26,022 nucleotides of DNA, taken from NCBI GenBank assembly GCA_035527455.1, contig DATLAN010000332.1:1-26022 (forward strand), given 5' to 3'. The stretch is from DATLAN01 sp035527455 (GTDB lineage: Bacteria; Planctomycetota; Planctomycetia; Pirellulales; Thermoguttaceae). The translations under genes and the position numbers were made by a program. Position 1 is the stretch's first letter; each line of letters starts with the position of its first letter. Positions 8,466-16,220 of this stretch are shown piece by piece. Under the pieces are notes generated by a model. That model did no database searches, had not been told where the DNA came from, and saw only the letters and a list, made by a program, of their open reading frames with translations.

Positions 8466-9284
8466 TTATCCCATCAGCACCTGCAAGGCCTTCAGCGCCG
8501 AGTTGCGTTCGATCCTCTTCCGCGGCGGGGCGACCAGTTCGAGATGCTCGGTAACCACCGGCAGCCTGGCGTTCAGCCGCACCTCGATTTCGCCGCCGTT
8601 CTTCGCCCGCTGAACCTGCACCGACTGGGTCCAGAAGGCGCCGCCGGGCTCCCGATGAAGGGATAAATGGGGCAACGGCAGGGCGATCTTGTCCAGCGCC
8701 AACGATTCCGCGTCGCGGTTCTCTACCACGAACACGGTCAACACCCGATAAGGTACCCGTACGAGTTCTTCGAGGCGAAGCCGCGCGTCCACGCGGCCCG
8801 CGTAGCAGAGCTGACCTTCCCGGGTCGACGCACCAAACCACGTGTCCGAAAGTCGCACGCTGGGTACGTCCAGTACGGACCCGGAGGACCCGGCAAAATC
8901 GATCCGGACCCAAAGCGGCGTGGTCACGAAAAGCTGTGCCGACTCCTTGGGCATCAACCGCAACGGCGTCTGGGAACGAACGACGATCGGCCGGTCGGCC
9001 AACGCGGGAGAAAAACGAATCACCGGGGACGACTGCCGAAAAACCAGCCGCAGTCGCTCGGCGTCGTCCGGCGGAGCGAAATCGGACGAGGGCACCTCGG
9101 CATGCACCGAATCTCCCCCAAGCCTGCCACCCGGAAGATGGGCAACCTGCCATTCCCGCTCGCCGCGCCGTGCCCAAACCCTCAGCTCCCCGATCTTCCA
9201 GCAGCCGGCCTGCCCCACCTTCAGCGCGTATTCACCCCACACGGCAGCCGCCTTGGCTTTGTCGGCGATGGTATCCGTGTACAT
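8466..9284 (-). CDS. DUF432 domain protein
   Basis: This protein of about 272 residues matches DUF432 as I know it: an N-terminal WGEYALKVGQAG, then VVRSQTPLRLMPKESAQLFV, a central LSDTWFGASTREGQLCYAG, and a C-terminal set of beta strands. It has no signal peptide or membrane segment, so it is probably cytoplasmic. The function of DUF432 is not known; genes for it are commonly found next to MscS channels, as here (24-base gap), suggesting a partner or regulator of the channel. The start is uncertain. I prefer the ATG at 9284, just before the conserved region, but a GTG at 9326 would add 14 residues; its GGGGAG sequence is too close for a normal ribosome-binding site. Confidence 0.82.
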   Translation of the reverse strand: MYTDTIADKAKAAAVWGEYALKVGQAGCWKIGELRVWARRGEREWQVAHLPGGRLGGDSVHAEVPSSDFAPPDDAERLRLVFRQSSPVIRFSPALADRPIVVRSQTPLRLMPKESAQLFVTTPLWVRIDFAGSSGSVLDVPSVRLSDTWFGASTREGQLCYAGRVDARLRLEELVRVPYRVLTVFVVENRDAESLALDKIALPLPHLSLHREPGGAFWTQSVQVQRAKNGGEIEVRLNARLPVVTEHLELVAPPRKRIERNSALKALQVLMG

Positions 9285-9488
9285 TGCGTGTTCTGGGAGA
9301 TTTTGGCAAATTAGGAGGGATCGCACCGGCTCCCCATATAGCTCGAGAACGGGCGGCGATCATAGGCGGGAAAGTGGTCTTGCACAAGGGCAATACCGGA
9401 AAACCGGCTCTGCGTACCACTGTTTCGAGGGGACGGGAACTTCTTCCCGCGATCCGATATCTAAGTAATCATAATCAGGTGAATTGCC

Positions 9489-10502
9489 ATGAGTCTTCTT
9501 GGCTGTCTCAAACCGAGCTTCGGCCTTCAGATGAGCTTGACGCTGGTGCACTTCCTGTGGCAAGGGCTGGTGATCGCGATGGCGGCGACGACCGCCGTTA
9601 CCCCGGATGAAGACTCTCCGGAGAGGATTTTGAGCCGGCAGCTCTCGCAGATCGAAAAGGAACTTCGGGCGATTCTGCCTCTGCACATGACCGTCACTCG
9701 TGCTGAAGCTGTGGAACTTGGAGCGGAAGCGGGTTTGGTCCTTCACGCTTCTCCCAGGGAAACCGATAAGGCCCATCCTTCGCTGGCCTTGTTTTTCTGG
9801 CCCGAGTCGAACGCGACCGTTTGTCCGTACGAGTCGAGGGCCGGGTCGCACACGTTCGTGAGACTTGGTAGTTCGGAAGCATTCAGCGTTTACTGTGCCG
9901 GTCCTGACGGTTCTCTCAAGAGCGAGATCATCAAGGCCTTTTGTACGGTGACCAGCCGGAACCGATCCGATCCATATGCCGGCTCCTGGGGCGAGCCCGT
10001 GGATGGGATCCGGTGCGGGGTCCGGCCCGTGACGGCATCGTTCGCGCCGGATGAGGACATTTCGGTGGACGTTCTGTATTGGAACGTATCGCCGGGGCCG
10101 ATTACCGTGTGCGTCTTTCCCGATACATTTTACACCTGGGTCCATTTGAGGGTCGATACCTTGGCCGGCACGATGGCGTTGGCCGGCCCACATGCCAATG
10201 GAATCTATGCGCCTCTGAAGGTCTCGAACTTCGTCACCCTGGAGCCGGGACAAACGGCTTCATTCCGTCAGGTCATTGCCCACGCGGAGAAACCGGAAGT
10301 CCGACTCGAGCCCGGCCGTTATTTCGTGCGCGCGGAGATGAACAAGATCAACCGCATGGACCGGCACCTTCTGGGCATGGAAAAGTTCTGCGAGCAGCAC
10401 GGCATCGAGCGCCCATGGTGCAGCGGAATCGAGAGCGGCCGGGCGCCGTTGACGATTGTCCGGAGCCGTGCCGCACGCTCACGGGAGTTCCGGTCAAGCT
10501 GA
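9489..10502 (+). CDS. secreted chimera: M56/BlaR1-type N-terminal helix joined to an unknown beta-rich domain
   Basis: The protein has 337 residues. AGGTG lies about 8 bases before the ATG. The first 35 residues (FGLQMSLTLVHFLWQGLVIA) closely resemble the first membrane helix of M56/BlaR1-type metallopeptidases (consensus LxHFLWQG). No HExxH zinc motif or further BlaR1 helices follow, and the rest is soluble and beta-rich. The C-terminal 130 residues (FAPDEDISVDVLYWNVSPG, then VTLEPGQTASFRQVI, then VRLEPGRYFVRAEMN) look like an extracytoplasmic Ig-like domain related in pattern to the end of the 3929-6424 protein. A deletion joining the start of an M56 gene to its own or a neighbouring periplasmic domain would explain this. 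The helix now probably acts as a membrane anchor or signal. Function unknown. Confidence 0.72.
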   Translation: MSLLGCLKPSFGLQMSLTLVHFLWQGLVIAMAATTAVTPDEDSPERILSRQLSQIEKELRAILPLHMTVTRAEAVELGAEAGLVLHASPRETDKAHPSLALFFWPESNATVCPYESRAGSHTFVRLGSSEAFSVYCAGPDGSLKSEIIKAFCTVTSRNRSDPYAGSWGEPVDGIRCGVRPVTASFAPDEDISVDVLYWNVSPGPITVCVFPDTFYTWVHLRVDTLAGTMALAGPHANGIYAPLKVSNFVTLEPGQTASFRQVIAHAEKPEVRLEPGRYFVRAEMNKINRMDRHLLGMEKFCEQHGIERPWCSGIESGRAPLTIVRSRAARSREFRSS

Positions 10503-10572
10503 CCGGCTCGCCGACAGCGGCCGGCCGCTTCCGACGAACGACTCATGCGGTCTTTTCATGGTCTGGGCGAAT

Positions 10573-10599
10573 TGGACCCGATGCATCGAGTCACTACGA
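10573..10599 (+). repeat. dispersed palindromic repeat, copy A (GACCCGAT...ATCGAGTC)
   Basis: This 27-base element downstream of the chimeric secreted gene matches the reverse complement of 14464-14490 at 25 of 27 positions. Its core is an imperfect palindrome around GACCCGATGCATCGAGTC. It lies between convergent genes, where a hairpin could help end transcription from either side. Confidence 0.75.
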
Positions 10600-10623
10600 G
10601 CCCCTGATTTCTCGTCGCTCAAC

Positions 10624-10944
10624 TCACTGCGGCGTTGCCCATTGTTCCGCACTCTCCGGGAAGAGCCCGCTGTGCGGCACGCCGCGGCGAGGTTCGGCCA
10701 TCCAGGGGGCCACCGCGTCGCGCCACCGGGCGTAGTGGGCCGTTTCCTTGTGGGCCTTCATCCCCGCCTCGTCCCGATACACCTCGTAGAGAACGAACCG
10801 GTCGGGATCGTCGATCTGCTGATTCACGTCGAATCGCAGGTTGCCCGGCTCCTGGATCGTGTTGCGGGCGTTCTCCAGCGTGGCTTCGATGAACGCCTCA
10901 CGGTTCTCCGGCTTGACGTGGACGTGAATGCAAACCACGAACAT
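10624..10944 (-). CDS. antibiotic biosynthesis monooxygenase (ABM) domain protein, quinol-monooxygenase-like
   Basis: This 106-residue protein is a single ABM (dimeric alpha-beta barrel) domain. Typical features are VCIHVHVKPENREAFIEAT at the N-terminus, EPGNLRFDVNQQIDDPDRFV in the middle, and YEVYRDEAGMKAHKETAHYARW, where the conserved HxxxxHYxxW pattern shapes the active pocket. Family members include YgiN-like quinol monooxygenases and LsrG. They need no cofactor and act as dimers. The substrate here is unknown. A strong GAGGAGG ribosome-binding site lies 6 bases before the ATG at 10944. It follows leuD on the same strand with a 76-base gap, so it may be transcribed with the leucine genes, but a functional link is not evident. 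Confidence 0.9.
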   Translation of the reverse strand: MFVVCIHVHVKPENREAFIEATLENARNTIQEPGNLRFDVNQQIDDPDRFVLYEVYRDEAGMKAHKETAHYARWRDAVAPWMAEPRRGVPHSGLFPESAEQWATPQ

Positions 10945-11020
10945 CGTTTTCCTCCTCGATGATGAATAATGAAGGTGTCCCTGAAGATGATTGCTGCGAA
11001 GCCGCGAGCGGCTGACGGCG

Positions 11021-11614
11021 TTACGCGAACCCGTGCGCCTTCTCGTACGCGCCGATCTTTGCTTCTTCCTTGAGCGTCAACGCGATATCGTCCAGACCTT
11101 CCAGCAGACACCGGCGACGCGACTCTTCCACCTCGAACGGAATCGACAGCCCGTGCCCGTCGGTGATCGTGCAGGTCTGAAGATCGACCACCAGCGTATA
11201 GCCCGGGTGTTTTGCCGCCCGGGCGAACAGATCGTCGACGGCGGCCTCGTCCAGCTTGACCGGCAGGACGCCGTTCTTGAAGCAGTTGTTGTAGAAGATG
11301 TCGGCGAAGCTGGGGGCGATCAACGCGCGGAACCCGTAGTCCTCCAACGCCCAAGGGGCGTGCTCGCGGCTGGAACCACAGCCGAAGTTGCGCCGCGCCA
11401 AGAGGATGCTGGCTCGGTGGTACTGCGGCCGGTTCAATTCGAACTCGGGATTTTCCGAGCCGTCGTCCAGGAACCGCCAGTCGAAGAACAGGAACTGCCC
11501 GAAGCCGGTCCGCTCGATCCGCTTGAGGAACTGCTTGGGAATGATCTGGTCGGTATCCACGTCGGCGCGGTCCATGGGCAGGACGAGCCCGGTATGGACG
11601 GTGAAGGGTTGCAT
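11021..11614 (-). CDS. leuD: 3-isopropylmalate dehydratase small subunit
   Basis: The protein has 197 residues from the ATG at 11614, which GGAG 9 bases upstream supports. It shows the LeuD swivel domain: MDRADVDTDQIIPKQFL (14-30), FLFFDWRFLD, ILLARRNFGCGSSREHAPWAL (the substrate-binding GCGSSREHAPWAL motif) and APSFADIFYNNCFKNGVLP. With LeuC it isomerises 2-isopropylmalate to 3-isopropylmalate in leucine synthesis in the cytoplasm. The frame stays open upstream to an ATG at 11752, which overlaps the leuC TGA as ATGA; that start would add 46 residues encoded by a GC-rich repeat. The length and ribosome-binding site favour 11614, but the alternative start is unusual enough to note. Confidence 0.95.
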   Translation of the reverse strand: MQPFTVHTGLVLPMDRADVDTDQIIPKQFLKRIERTGFGQFLFFDWRFLDDGSENPEFELNRPQYHRASILLARRNFGCGSSREHAPWALEDYGFRALIAPSFADIFYNNCFKNGVLPVKLDEAAVDDLFARAAKHPGYTLVVDLQTCTITDGHGLSIPFEVEESRRRCLLEGLDDIALTLKEEAKIGAYEKAHGFA

Positions 11615-11631
11615 GATCGAGGTCTCCTGTT

Positions 11632-11733
11632 GGGGACTCGGGGCTGGGGGACTCGGGGCTGGGGACTCGGGGCTGGGGATTCGGGGCTGGCGTTCTGTGT
11701 CCCGAGCCCCGAGCCCCCAATCCCGAATCCCGG
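11632..11733. repeat. GGGGACTCGGGGCT tandem repeat with inverted arm, in the leuC-leuD gap
   Basis: Three to four tandem copies of a 14-15 base unit (GGGGACTCGGGGCT, with variants such as GGGGATTCGGGGCT) run from 11632 to about 11690. An inverted stretch at about 11701-11733 (CCCGAGCCCCGAGCCCCC, then CCCGAATCCCGG) is complementary to them. The transcript could form a long GC-rich hairpin between the two leucine genes. The block has no stop codon in the leuD frame. It looks like a mobile or slippage-grown intergenic repeat inserted just after the leuC stop codon. Confidence 0.88.
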
Positions 11734-11748
11734 TTACTTCTCGCTTGG

Positions 11749-13167
11749 TCATCGTGTCAGCCTCTTCCATTGGCGTACGTCGACGAAATGCCCGGCGACG
11801 GCGGCGGCGGCGGCCATGGCGGGCGAAACCAGGTGCGTGCGGCCGCCTTTGCCCTGCCGGCCCTCGAAGTTCCGGTTGCTGCTGGCGGCACAGCGTTGGC
11901 CCGGCTCCAGCTTGTCCGGGTTCATCGCCAGGCACATGCTGCACCCGGCCTCGCGCCACTGGAAGCCCGCCTCGGTGAAAATCCTGTCGAGCCCCTCGGC
12001 TTCCGCCTGGCGTTTGACCAGTCCGCTGCCGGGCACGACCAGGGCCTCGACGCCTTCGGCGATGTGCCGTCCGCGCACCACGGCCGCGGCAGCGCGGAGG
12101 TCTTCGATCCGCCCGTTGGTACACGACCCGATGAACGCCCGATCGATCCGCACGTCGGTCATCGGCGTGCCCGGTTTCAGCCCCATGTACTCCAGGGCTG
12201 CGGCGACCGCCTTCTGTTGCGAGGGCTCGGCGAAGTCGGCCGGATCGGGCACCCGGCCGCCGATCTCGACGACCTGGCCCGGATTCGTCCCCCAGGTGAC
12301 CTGCGGGCCGACGTGGGCGGCATCGAACGTTTCCACGCGATCGTAGCCGGCCCCGTCGTCGCTGGGCAACTGTTTCCAACGCTCGACGGCGGCGTCGAAA
12401 TCCTCCGGGGCGAACTCGCGGCCGCGCAGGTACTCGAAGGTCGTCGCGTCCGGCGCCACGAGTCCCGATCGGGCGCCGGCCTCGATCGTCATGTTGCAGA
12501 CGGTCATCCGTTCTTCCATGCTCAGCGCCCGGATCGCCTCGCCGGTGTACTCGATGCAATACCCGGTCCCGCCGCTGGTCGAGATCCGGCCGATCAGGTA
12601 GAGGATCAGGTCCTTGGCGGTCACGGCCTCGGGCAGGCGGCCGTCGACGCGAATCTCGAACGTTTTGGGCTTCTGCTGCACGAGCGTCTGGGTGGCCAGG
12701 ACGTGTTCGACTTCGCTGGTGCCGATGCCGAAGGCCAGCGCCCCGAACGCGCCGTGGGTGGCCGTGTGGCTGTCGCCGCAGACGATCGTCATCCCCGGCT
12801 GCGTCAGCCCCAGTTCCGGCCCGATCACGTGCACCACGCCCTGCCGCGGGTCGTCCAGGTCGTACAGCCGCACGCCGAACTGGCGGCAATTCGCCCGCAT
12901 CGTCTCGATCTGCCGCTCGGAGACGGGATCTTCGATCGGCAACGAGCGGTCGGTGGTGGGCACGTTGTGATCCAGCGTGGCCACGGTCCGCTCCGTCCGC
13001 CGGATCTTCCGCCCGGCGGTGCGAAGCCCCTCGAAGGCTTGCGGGCTGGTCACCTCGTGGACCAATTGCAGGTCGATATAAAGGAGCGTGCGTCCTTCTT
13101 CGGCACAAACGACGTGATCGTCCCAGATCTTCTCGAACATCGTCCGAGGAGCGTTTTCCGCGGTCAT
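11749..13167 (-). CDS. leuC: 3-isopropylmalate dehydratase large subunit
   Basis: This 472-residue protein is the aconitase-family catalytic subunit. From ATG 13167 it begins with RTMFEKIWDDHVV, the usual LeuC start; the frame is open further upstream to 13347, but that stretch crosses a long inverted repeat and is not LeuC-like. VCGDSHTATHGAFGALAFGI (129-148) is the aconitase signature. The three [4Fe-4S] cysteines are visible: Cys349 in IGSCTNGR, and Cys409 and Cys412 in GCSMCLAMN. The length is normal for bacterial LeuC (about 470). It forms the isomerase with LeuD just downstream. Its stop codon TGA overlaps an upstream, in-frame ATG of the leuD frame. Confidence 0.97.
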   Translation of the reverse strand: MTAENAPRTMFEKIWDDHVVCAEEGRTLLYIDLQLVHEVTSPQAFEGLRTAGRKIRRTERTVATLDHNVPTTDRSLPIEDPVSERQIETMRANCRQFGVRLYDLDDPRQGVVHVIGPELGLTQPGMTIVCGDSHTATHGAFGALAFGIGTSEVEHVLATQTLVQQKPKTFEIRVDGRLPEAVTAKDLILYLIGRISTSGGTGYCIEYTGEAIRALSMEERMTVCNMTIEAGARSGLVAPDATTFEYLRGREFAPEDFDAAVERWKQLPSDDGAGYDRVETFDAAHVGPQVTWGTNPGQVVEIGGRVPDPADFAEPSQQKAVAAALEYMGLKPGTPMTDVRIDRAFIGSCTNGRIEDLRAAAAVVRGRHIAEGVEALVVPGSGLVKRQAEAEGLDRIFTEAGFQWREAGCSMCLAMNPDKLEPGQRCAASSNRNFEGRQGKGGRTHLVSPAMAAAAAVAGHFVDVRQWKRLTR

Positions 13168-13302
13168 CGCATTTCCGGTCGCTTGGGGTGGATCGGCCTG
13201 TTGCCGACGGGTGGTGGGAATCTGCCCGTCTAGACACATTCTAGGACATTTCGGTTCGCCGGGAAACGCCCCTCGCGGTAGCCGGATTCGCAAGATGGAG
13301 AT

Positions 13303-13387
13303 GTAGGCCGGAACAAGCGCAGCGCAGTTCCGGCATTTGCTGTGCAATTCCCCGTGCCGGAACTGCGCTGCGCTTGTTCCGGCCTAC
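13303..13387. repeat. perfect 33-bp inverted repeat with 19-base spacer
   Basis: The left arm 13303-13335 (GTAGGCCGGAACAAGCGCAG and the next 13 bases) and the right arm 13355-13387 are exact reverse complements. The 19-base spacer is 13336-13354. The element lies between the yqgE stop (13426) and the leuC start (13167), so both strands could form a very stable hairpin. The perfect match suggests recent insertion or maintained function. It resembles a REP/BIME-type dispersed element; an attenuator of the leu genes is a less likely alternative because no leucine-rich leader peptide was seen. Confidence 0.95.
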
Positions 13388-13425
13388 CTGTTTGATCCGA
13401 ACTGACGGATACGGATGATCCCGGC

Positions 13426-13977
13426 CTAATTCAGCAGCGGGTCGTTGGGGATGTGCCGGATGTTGAACACGGTGTGCAACAGCGAGGTCCGGACCTCCTT
13501 GATCATTTCCTCCCAGAGGTTCTCGTCGCCGGAGAACACCCGGGCGGCCGGGGCCTGGGCGACCAGCCAGAAGCCTTTGTCCAGCTCGTGATCGAGCTGG
13601 TTCGGGCCCCAACCGGCATAGCCGATGAAGACCTTGCAGGGATAGAGGAACTGCTGCATGGCCCGGGCGACGTGGTCTTCCTTGGCCGCGAAGAAGACGT
13701 TCGGCAGGACCTTGATCTCGCCGAGCGAGGCGTCGCCGTGGACCGCCATCAACGGGCCGGTGACCGGTCCGCCCAGGTGCAGTTGCCAGGTTCCGCTGCA
13801 ACCCTGTTTGGCCGCCCGTTGCCAAAGCACGCGAAAAATCGCGCTGGCCGGGCGATTGACGACCACGCCGAACGCGCCCTGCTCGGTGTGCTGGACCACG
13901 AAGATCACCGTGCGGACGAAACTCGAGTCCAACTGCTGGGGCGTAGCGATCAGGAACTTTCCTTGAAGCGATTTCAT
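13426..13977 (-). CDS. YqgE/AlgH family protein
   Basis: This 183-residue protein has the YqgE/AlgH (UPF0301) pattern: LQGKFLIATPQQLDSSFVRT at the N-terminus, VIFVVQHTEQGAFGVVVNRP, then LHLGGPVTGPLMAVHGD, KVFIGYAGWGPNQLDHEL and GFWLVAQAP. The family has no established biochemical activity; AlgH in Pseudomonas was named from effects on alginate expression. The start at 13977 is fixed by a perfect AGGAGG site 5 bases upstream; the frame stays open to 14124, but without such a site. It lies upstream of leuC on the same strand but is separated from it by a 33-bp inverted repeat, so common transcription is doubtful. Confidence 0.95.
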   Translation of the reverse strand: MKSLQGKFLIATPQQLDSSFVRTVIFVVQHTEQGAFGVVVNRPASAIFRVLWQRAAKQGCSGTWQLHLGGPVTGPLMAVHGDASLGEIKVLPNVFFAAKEDHVARAMQQFLYPCKVFIGYAGWGPNQLDHELDKGFWLVAQAPAARVFSGDENLWEEMIKEVRTSLLHTVFNIRHIPNDPLLN

Positions 13978-13982
13978 GGCGT

Positions 13983-13988
13983 CCTCCT
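13983..13988 (-). promoter_or_regulatory. ribosome-binding site fixing the YqgE/AlgH start
   Basis: On the reverse strand AGGAGG is complementary to the end of 16S rRNA and sits 5 bases from the ATG at 13977. It decides between this start and a 49-residue longer open frame. Confidence 0.85.
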
Positions 13989-14463
13989 GCGTGATTCCAT
14001 GCCGTCGGGCGCGGGCGGCGTGCCCGACGTTGCGCACACGAACTTTGCCATCAAGCCCGATAAGACTTGACGGCCGAACCGAAGGAAAACCGCAGCTTGG
14101 CCAAACCGGGTCGATCGGCAGCAATCTGCCACGAGAAAAGATGAAAAAGACAAGTTGAAAAAGACAAGTCGTTTGGGCAGTGGCTGGATTGCCGAAGATA
14201 AGCGTGTCAACCTGCCCGAATGGTTACGGTCGGAAGGTCCGTCCCGTTCACATTCATTCTTACACAACGGCCCCGCCGAGGTCAAGGAATTTGCAGATTG
14301 CAGGGCCCGATTTTCCGGAGACTTCTTGAGCTGGGCAAGATGGCGCTTTTCCGCCAACAGGCTTCGGATGATCTTCGTACCCGTTCGTGCCGATTTGGCG
14401 TACGGCCGCCATGGCGAACCGGGATGGGACACCAAGGCTCGCCATTCTGCGATTCGCCACAGT

Positions 14464-14490
14464 TCGTAGTGACCCGATTCATCGGGTCCA
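14464..14490 (-). repeat. dispersed palindromic repeat, copy B
   Basis: Read on the reverse strand this 27-base element matches copy A at 10573-10599 at 25 of 27 positions. Its core GACCCGATTCATCGGGTC is a near-perfect 8-bp stem. It lies in the long gap upstream of the secreted beta-propeller gene. Confidence 0.75.
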
Positions 14491-14679
14491 GTCAAACAAG
14501 GGGCCTTTCCCGGACCAGCTTGACCGACACGGGATCGAGCGTTTACAATCCACGCAGAGCCCACCCGTCCGGTTCTATGAGGCTGGAACGACGATGACTC
14601 CGCTGCAGTTCGTGACCGTTGGCTCGCCGGTGAGCCGCAAACGGCACCAAGAAGTTGGTGGAGAAGAAAGGGAGCTACC

Positions 14680-16098
14680 ATGAAACGAACCATGCCCGGT
14701 ATCGTGTGCTTCGCCGTCTGCTTTCCGGGGCTCGTCGCTGTTGCCCAAATCGCGGACGCCGAGGAAGACACGACGGCCCGGATTCCCGCACGCCCCCGCT
14801 ATCTGCTGTTGGATAGCCGAATCGTGGAGAAGACCGAGAACGCCCGGCTGGCGGTAGGGGCCGTGAAGAAGCATCCGGGCAACCCGTTGTTTGCGGAAGA
14901 CAAGCCGTGGGAACCGCGGTTCGATAATCTCTATGCCAACGTGATCTACGATCGACTTCAGAAGCGGTACCAGTGCTGGTACAGCCCGTTCATCGTGGAT
15001 GAGGCGGTCAGCCGGACGCCGAGGGAGGAACGCCGCGACGTCCGCTATCGTCCCCGTGGGCGGGAGATGGGCGTCTGTTTTGCCACGAGCAAGGACGGAC
15101 TGGAATGGGAGAGGCCGGAACTCGGGCTGGTGGAGTTCCAAGGGAGCAAGGCCAACAACCTGGTCATCCGCGGGCCGCACGGGGCCGGAGTTTTCGAAGA
15201 TCACGGCGAGAAGGACCCCCGGCGGCGATACAAGATGTTTTACCAAGGCATGGCCGTGCGGTTTTCGGCCGATGGGCTGCGGTGGAGCGACGCGGTGCCC
15301 TGCCCTCAGATCGACGCCCGGGGCGATACGCACAACAACGCCTTTTGGGCACCGGAGCTGAACAAGTACGTAGGCATCACGCGGCTTTGGGACGGCCAGC
15401 GGATCGTGGGCCGCACGGAAAGTGCCGACTTCGTGACATGGACGCCCGCCGTCGAGGTCCTCCGCGGCGAGACGGCTCATCAGACGTACGCCATGCCCGT
15501 GTTTCGTTACGCCGACGTCTATCTCGGTCTGCTGATGATCCTCCGCCGGGACGCCGATCGGGTACACTGCGAGTTGACCTGGAGCCCCGACACGGTCGAG
15601 TGGAAGCGGATCGACCCGGGCACCCCGCTGATCCCGAACAGCGAAACCGAGGGCGCGTACGATTGGGGCTGCGTCTACGGGGCCAACGATCCGATCGTGC
15701 TGGACGAGGAGATCCGTCTTTATTACGGCGGATCGAACGGGCAGCACGGCGGTTGGCGCGACGGTTTCCTTTGCCTGGCCACGCTCCGCGTGGACGGTTT
15801 TGCCGGCTATGAACCGGCACGCGCCGATCGGCCCGCCACGGTGCTCACCGGCCCGATCGTCTTCTCCGGCCCATCGCTTCGCGTGACGGCCGACGCGGCC
15901 GGCGGTTCGGTTCGCGTCACCGTCCTCGATATTCAGGGCGAGTCATTGGCGGCCGGTCATCCGATTTCCGGCGACATGACCGATGAGCCTGTCCGGTTGG
16001 TCGAGCAAGACGCGCTGCGCGAGTTGAAAGGCCAACCCGTACGACTGAAGTTCGAACTGAACCGTGCGAAGCTCTATTCGTTCGCGTTCGGGGAGTGA
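14680..16098 (+). CDS. secreted glycosidase-like protein, predicted five-bladed beta-propeller
   Basis: The protein has 472 residues. An AAGGGAG ribosome-binding site lies about 5 bases before the ATG. Residues 1-27 form a signal peptide (basic MKR, hydrophobic core, cleavage likely near AQIADA). The body has repeated units of the GH32/GH43/GH-J type: NPLFAEDKPWEPRFDNLYAN, YQCWYSPFI, CFATSKDGLEWERPELGL, YKMFYQGMAVRFSADGLRWS, then CELTWSPDTVEWKRI and EIRLYYGGSNGQHGGW. The W-(S/F)-x-D-G-x-x-W pattern is typical of beta-propeller glycoside hydrolases common in planctomycetes. The last 75 residues are a small beta domain. Catalytic acids cannot be assigned with confidence and the substrate is unknown. 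It acts outside the cytoplasm and appears monocistronic. Confidence 0.83.
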   Translation: MKRTMPGIVCFAVCFPGLVAVAQIADAEEDTTARIPARPRYLLLDSRIVEKTENARLAVGAVKKHPGNPLFAEDKPWEPRFDNLYANVIYDRLQKRYQCWYSPFIVDEAVSRTPREERRDVRYRPRGREMGVCFATSKDGLEWERPELGLVEFQGSKANNLVIRGPHGAGVFEDHGEKDPRRRYKMFYQGMAVRFSADGLRWSDAVPCPQIDARGDTHNNAFWAPELNKYVGITRLWDGQRIVGRTESADFVTWTPAVEVLRGETAHQTYAMPVFRYADVYLGLLMILRRDADRVHCELTWSPDTVEWKRIDPGTPLIPNSETEGAYDWGCVYGANDPIVLDEEIRLYYGGSNGQHGGWRDGFLCLATLRVDGFAGYEPARADRPATVLTGPIVFSGPSLRVTADAAGGSVRVTVLDIQGESLAAGHPISGDMTDEPVRLVEQDALRELKGQPVRLKFELNRAKLYSFAFGE

Positions 16099-16220
16099 GA
16101 CTCTCGGCGTAAGTCATGGAGATCCCTTCGGTTACGTCTTTCAAGGCGAGGATTGGGCCATCTTCATATGCGGTATCGAAAGTCCGTTGGCCCTCCTTGC
16201 AGCCCCCCCAAAGGTAGAGT

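Larger units (their letters stand above)
13978..14679. other. 702-base intergenic region without a convincing gene
   Basis: This space separates the divergent yqgE-type gene and the secreted beta-propeller gene. Short open frames here (for example 14155-14469 and 14220-14597) show no recognisable protein pattern and overlap each other, so I do not call them. The region holds a dispersed palindrome at 14464-14490 and presumably the promoters of both flanking genes, but I could not pick a convincing promoter pair. Confidence 0.6.

Noticed and set aside
11770..13233. 487-codon plus-strand open frame
   Set aside because: It is the complement of leuC, whose catalytic motifs are complete on the other strand.
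13168..13425. Leucine attenuator with leader peptide before leuC
   Set aside because: The only strong structure is the 33-bp inverted repeat; I saw no short leader frame rich in Leu codons.
14155..14683. Small genes in the 702-base gap before the beta-propeller gene
   Set aside because: The short frames overlap in several phases, lack convincing ribosome-binding sites and have no protein-like composition.
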